A stretch of 36,019 bases of DNA from an uncultured Bacteroidota bacterium (GTDB lineage: Bacteria > Bacteroidota > Bacteroidia > Chitinophagales > Chitinophagaceae), in NCBI GenBank assembly GCA_903904855.1, contig CAIVEH010000179.1, positions 1 to 36,019 on the forward strand. Direction: 5' to 3'. This document shows, piece after piece, positions 33,560-36,019 of this stretch. The notes under the pieces are model-generated. The model was not told where the DNA came from. It ran no database searches and saw only the letters and a program-made list of their open reading frames with translations. Position 1 is the stretch's first letter; the number at the start of each line of letters is the position of its first letter. The position numbers and the translations under genes are program-made.

Positions 33560-34228
33560 TTATTGTTTATTCCTGCTTTCTCTCATAATCTGCATGCTGG
33601 CTGATGTGCCAAGCCTTACCGCACCGGCATCAATCAGATCCTGAGCAGACTGCAATGAACGGATACCACCTGACGCCTTTATACCAACGCGAAAAGGCAG
33701 ATTGGCCTTCATGATTCTTACTGCCTCTACGGTTGCTCCTCTGCTGGCAAAACCAGATGAGGTTTTCATGAAATCTATGTCGTAATTGCTATATAACCGG
33801 CAACACTCTAATAGCTCATTCCTTGTCAATATGCCACTTTCTACAATTATCTTAAGCACCTTGCCTTCTGAGTAAACTGGTTTCAGGCAGGTTTCAATTT
33901 CATATTCAAGTTGTTTGTAATTACCGCTTTTCAGTGCGCTAAGATCAATAACCATATCAAGTTCATCGGCTCCTTTTGCAAGTGCTTCCTCTATTTCCTG
34001 TACTTTTAAATCAGGAGAAAGATTGCCTAATGGGAAACTGATTACAGTAACTACCTTAACATTCGAGCCATCCAGCATTTTTTTTGCATTCACAATATAT
34101 TTGGAAGGAATGCAGACTGCATAAAAATTTTCTAAAGATGCTTCAAGGCATAATTTGTCTACTTCAGACATTGTAGTGCCTGGTTTCAATAGAGTATGCT
34201 CTATTGAATTAGATAAGTTAAAAGACAT
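33560..34228 (-). CDS. deoC: Deoxyribose-phosphate aldolase
   Basis: From the ATG at 34226-34228 (a TTG three codons upstream is less likely) the product is 222 aa, the short DeoC form. The Schiff-base lysine lies in DFMKTSSGF (K155), the second catalytic lysine in GIKASGGIR (K184), and the acidic residue in ELDMVID (D91). It cleaves 2-deoxyribose-5-phosphate into glyceraldehyde-3-phosphate and acetaldehyde in deoxynucleoside catabolism. No other deo genes are adjacent. A perfect -7 element sits about 20 bases upstream of the ATG, supporting this start. Confidence 0.96.
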   Translation of the reverse strand: MSFNLSNSIEHTLLKPGTTMSEVDKLCLEASLENFYAVCIPSKYIVNAKKMLDGSNVKVVTVISFPLGNLSPDLKVQEIEEALAKGADELDMVIDLSALKSGNYKQLEYEIETCLKPVYSEGKVLKIIVESGILTRNELLECCRLYSNYDIDFMKTSSGFASRGATVEAVRIMKANLPFRVGIKASGGIRSLQSAQDLIDAGAVRLGTSASMQIMRESRNKQ

Positions 34229-34248
34229 AGTTTCCAATTAATTTAAAG

Positions 34249-34256
34249 CAAATTTA
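34249..34256 (-). promoter_or_regulatory. Candidate -7 element (TAAATTTG) of deoC
   Basis: The minus strand reads TAAATTTG, a full match to TAnnTTTG, predicting transcription start around 34243 and a leader of about 15 bases. No -33 TTTG is seen at 19 bases. Confidence 0.45.
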
Positions 34257-34374
34257 AACTGATTAAATGTAAATGAGGCGTTATTAGTTGGAAAACAACA
34301 TATAACTTATTGTCGTGATTGTATTAGCTTTAAATTGAGACAAAAGTATGGTTTAACGAAACCACAAAAAATCA

Positions 34375-35649
34375 CTAAACCAGATTTTTAATGATTTCCT
34401 GTGCAAATTCACTTGTTTTAAGTAGTGTTGCATCGTGCATAAGATTGTAAAAATCTATGGTTACCCTTTTTCTTTTAATGGTAGTAGCCAAAGCTTCTTC
34501 TATGCATTCTGCAGCTTCAGTCCAGCCTAAATATTCCAGCATCATTACACCGCTCAGTAACAGCGATGAAGGGTTCATAGTATTTGTATTGGCAAACCGG
34601 GGAGCGGTACCATGAGTTGCTTCGAATACCGCATGGCCTGTAATATAATTAATATTTGCCCCGGGCGCTATACCAATTCCACCTACAGAGGCAGCTGCTG
34701 CATCTGAAATATAGTCACCATTCAGGTTAAGTGTTGCAACAACCGAATAATCGCCAGGAGAAAGTAATATTTGTTGCAGGAAATTATCGGCTATAACATC
34801 CTTGATAATTAGTTTGCCCTGCGATTCAGCCCTTTTCAGTCTTGCGTTGGCAGCATCCTCGCCCTGTGTTTTCCGGGCATTTTCCCATTGTCCCCAGGTA
34901 TATACTTTATCACCGAATTCTCGTTCGGCCAATGCATAACCCCATAGTTTAAAAGCGCCCTCGGTATACTTCATAATATTGCCCTTATGCACAATTGTCA
35001 CCGATGGCAGATTATGTTCCAGAGCATATTTTATAGCAGCTCTTATTAGCCTTTCGCTGCCTTCTTTCGAAACTGGTTTAATACCGAAAGCGGAAGTTTC
35101 CGGAAACCGGATCTTTTTCCCGGCATGGAGGTCGTTTACCAGGAAATGAAGCAGTTTTTCTGCTTCAGGTGTTCCCATTGCAAATTCTATACCGGCATAA
35201 ATATCCTCAGTATTTTCTCTGAAAATGACCATGTTCACATTTTCAGGGTGTACAACGGGGGAGGGGACACCTTTGTACCACTTCACAGGCCGGAGGCATA
35301 CATAGAGATCCAGCTCCTGACGCAAGGCTACATTCAGCGAACGGATACCGCCACCAACTGGGGTTGTCAGCGGACCCTTTATGGAAACCAGATATTCGCG
35401 GGCTATATCAAGGCTTTCGGCAGGTAGCCAATCACCAGTTTCATTGAAAGCTTTTTCACCAGCCAGAATTTCCAGCCACTCTATTTTGCGTTTGCCACTA
35501 TATATATGTTCTACTGCAGCATCCAACACCAGTTTACTGGCGCTCCATACATCAGGACCGATACCATCACCTTCAATAAATGGAATTACAGGGTTATCAG
35601 GAACAATCAGATGGCCATCAGGGCCCATTACTACTTTTGAGGCAGGCAT
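34375..35649 (-). CDS. icd: NADP-type isocitrate dehydrogenase (E. coli-like)
   Basis: The 424-aa product aligns with the E. coli Icd type along its length: [13 protein letters not shown] (22-34), [20 protein letters not shown] with the regulatory/substrate serine S104, [26 protein letters not shown] (143-155), [14 protein letters not shown] near 221-234, and the coenzyme-site segment [15 protein letters not shown]. It oxidises isocitrate to 2-oxoglutarate with CO2 release in the TCA cycle. The positions that are Lys344-Tyr345 in E. coli are Arg-Phe here, still unlike the Asp-Ile of NAD enzymes, so NADP is likely but unproven. A promoter candidate lies at 35669-35699. Confidence 0.95.
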   Translation of the reverse strand: MPASKVVMGPDGHLIVPDNPVIPFIEGDGIGPDVWSASKLVLDAAVEHIYSGKRKIEWLEILAGEKAFNETGDWLPAESLDIAREYLVSIKGPLTTPVGGGIRSLNVALRQELDLYVCLRPVKWYKGVPSPVVHPENVNMVIFRENTEDIYAGIEFAMGTPEAEKLLHFLVNDLHAGKKIRFPETSAFGIKPVSKEGSERLIRAAIKYALEHNLPSVTIVHKGNIMKYTEGAFKLWGYALAEREFGDKVYTWGQWENARKTQGEDAANARLKRAESQGKLIIKDVIADNFLQQILLSPGDYSVVATLNLNGDYISDAAAASVGGIGIAPGANINYITGHAVFEATHGTAPRFANTNTMNPSSLLLSGVMMLEYLGWTEAAECIEEALATTIKRKRVTIDFYNLMHDATLLKTSEFAQEIIKNLV

Positions 35650-35668
35650 TTAGTTCGGTTTTGAGCTG

Positions 35669-35699
35669 CGAAGGTAGCTTAACATTAAGCAGCAGACAA
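35669..35699 (-). promoter_or_regulatory. Candidate promoter of icd
   Basis: On the minus strand TTG (35697-35699) is followed after 20 bases by TACCTTCG (35669-35676), one mismatch from the -7 consensus. The leader would be about 15 bases. Confidence 0.45.
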
Positions 35700-36019
35700 G
35701 ATGAATTCTTGCATTATAGCGCATTAATCTCATTTCACTAATGAATAATTTCGTAAGGTTGGTAGTCGTAATTCTCTGAATTCCGTGCAAAATTCAAGAA
35801 TTAACAGATGGTCTGCGCTTTAATTACTGTATTGCTATTTACAGTATTTTTTAGGCTATTCTATTTTTTATTTACTGTTCTTAAGCACTACCGTCCGACT
35901 AATTTATTCAGCCGTATAGATATACAAAATAGCAATATTTATTGTAATTAATTACAATAAATAGTAGCTGATGTTTACCTATATGTGGCTTATTTTAAAA
36001 AGCAGGGTGGGGGTCATTG
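35700..36019. other. Intergenic end of window with a perfect 28-bp palindrome
   Basis: No gene is visible. Positions 35936-35963 form a perfect 28-bp palindrome centred on TAATTA, each half containing TATTTATTGTAATT. It could be an operator or a hairpin. The last bases (AGCAGGGTGGGGGTCATTG) turn GC-rich and may begin another element. Confidence 0.5.

Overview
The window looks like chromosomal DNA of a Bacteroidota species, probably from the Chitinophagales/Sphingobacteriales side of the phylum. Four observations support this: a full-length SprA (the type IX secretion translocon protein) directly downstream of ruvA; two secreted proteins ending in type A T9SS sorting domains; AT-rich leaders without Shine-Dalgarno sequences; and repeated matches to the Bacteroidota -7 element TAnnTTTG. 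I see no rRNA, tRNA, CRISPR array or intact insertion sequence.

Layout. Positions 1-2029 are accessory: a possible gene tail, a convergent and probably truncated SIR2-domain defence-type gene preceded by a 17-A tract, then about 1.2 kb of non-coding DNA rich in inverted repeats, including a 179-bp tandem duplication. Positions 2030-14477 alternate housekeeping genes (saccharopine-dehydrogenase-like, smpB, accD, a membrane-anchored MutS-like ATPase) with surface or secreted genes (a 13-repeat Ig-like T9SS protein, an EGF-like lipoprotein, a beta-propeller-like T9SS protein) and a DUF1842-like gene. Positions 14478-15790 hold a regulatory-looking leader with repeated TTGCACAC half-sites and a two-gene DUF4926/DUF6883 module that could be toxin-antitoxin-like. 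A THUMP-domain RNA methyltransferase follows.

The most interesting region is about 17.65-22.54 kb, an R-body (Reb) locus. Six tandem RebB-family genes of 72-89 codons are spaced about 270 bp apart. Before them lie a 108-aa protein, a 340-aa unrecognised protein and a 117-aa protein; after them lies a 261-aa hydrophilic protein. The 117-aa protein, and less clearly the 108-aa one, carry RebB-like cores. A cluster of inverted repeats with RNA-fold potential precedes the locus, and a perfect 11-bp hairpin separates the last RebB gene from the 261-aa gene. R-bodies are coiled protein ribbons that extend like springs, known mainly from Proteobacteria such as Caedibacter. A multi-paralogue locus with these flanking genes in a T9SS-encoding bacteroidete is the best candidate for a little-described system here.

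From 23.1 kb the window returns to core genes: ruvA-sprA on the plus strand, then on the minus strand an M20 amidohydrolase, a SPOR-domain protein, deoC and an NADP-type isocitrate dehydrogenase. The final 370 bp contain no gene but do contain a perfect 28-bp palindrome.
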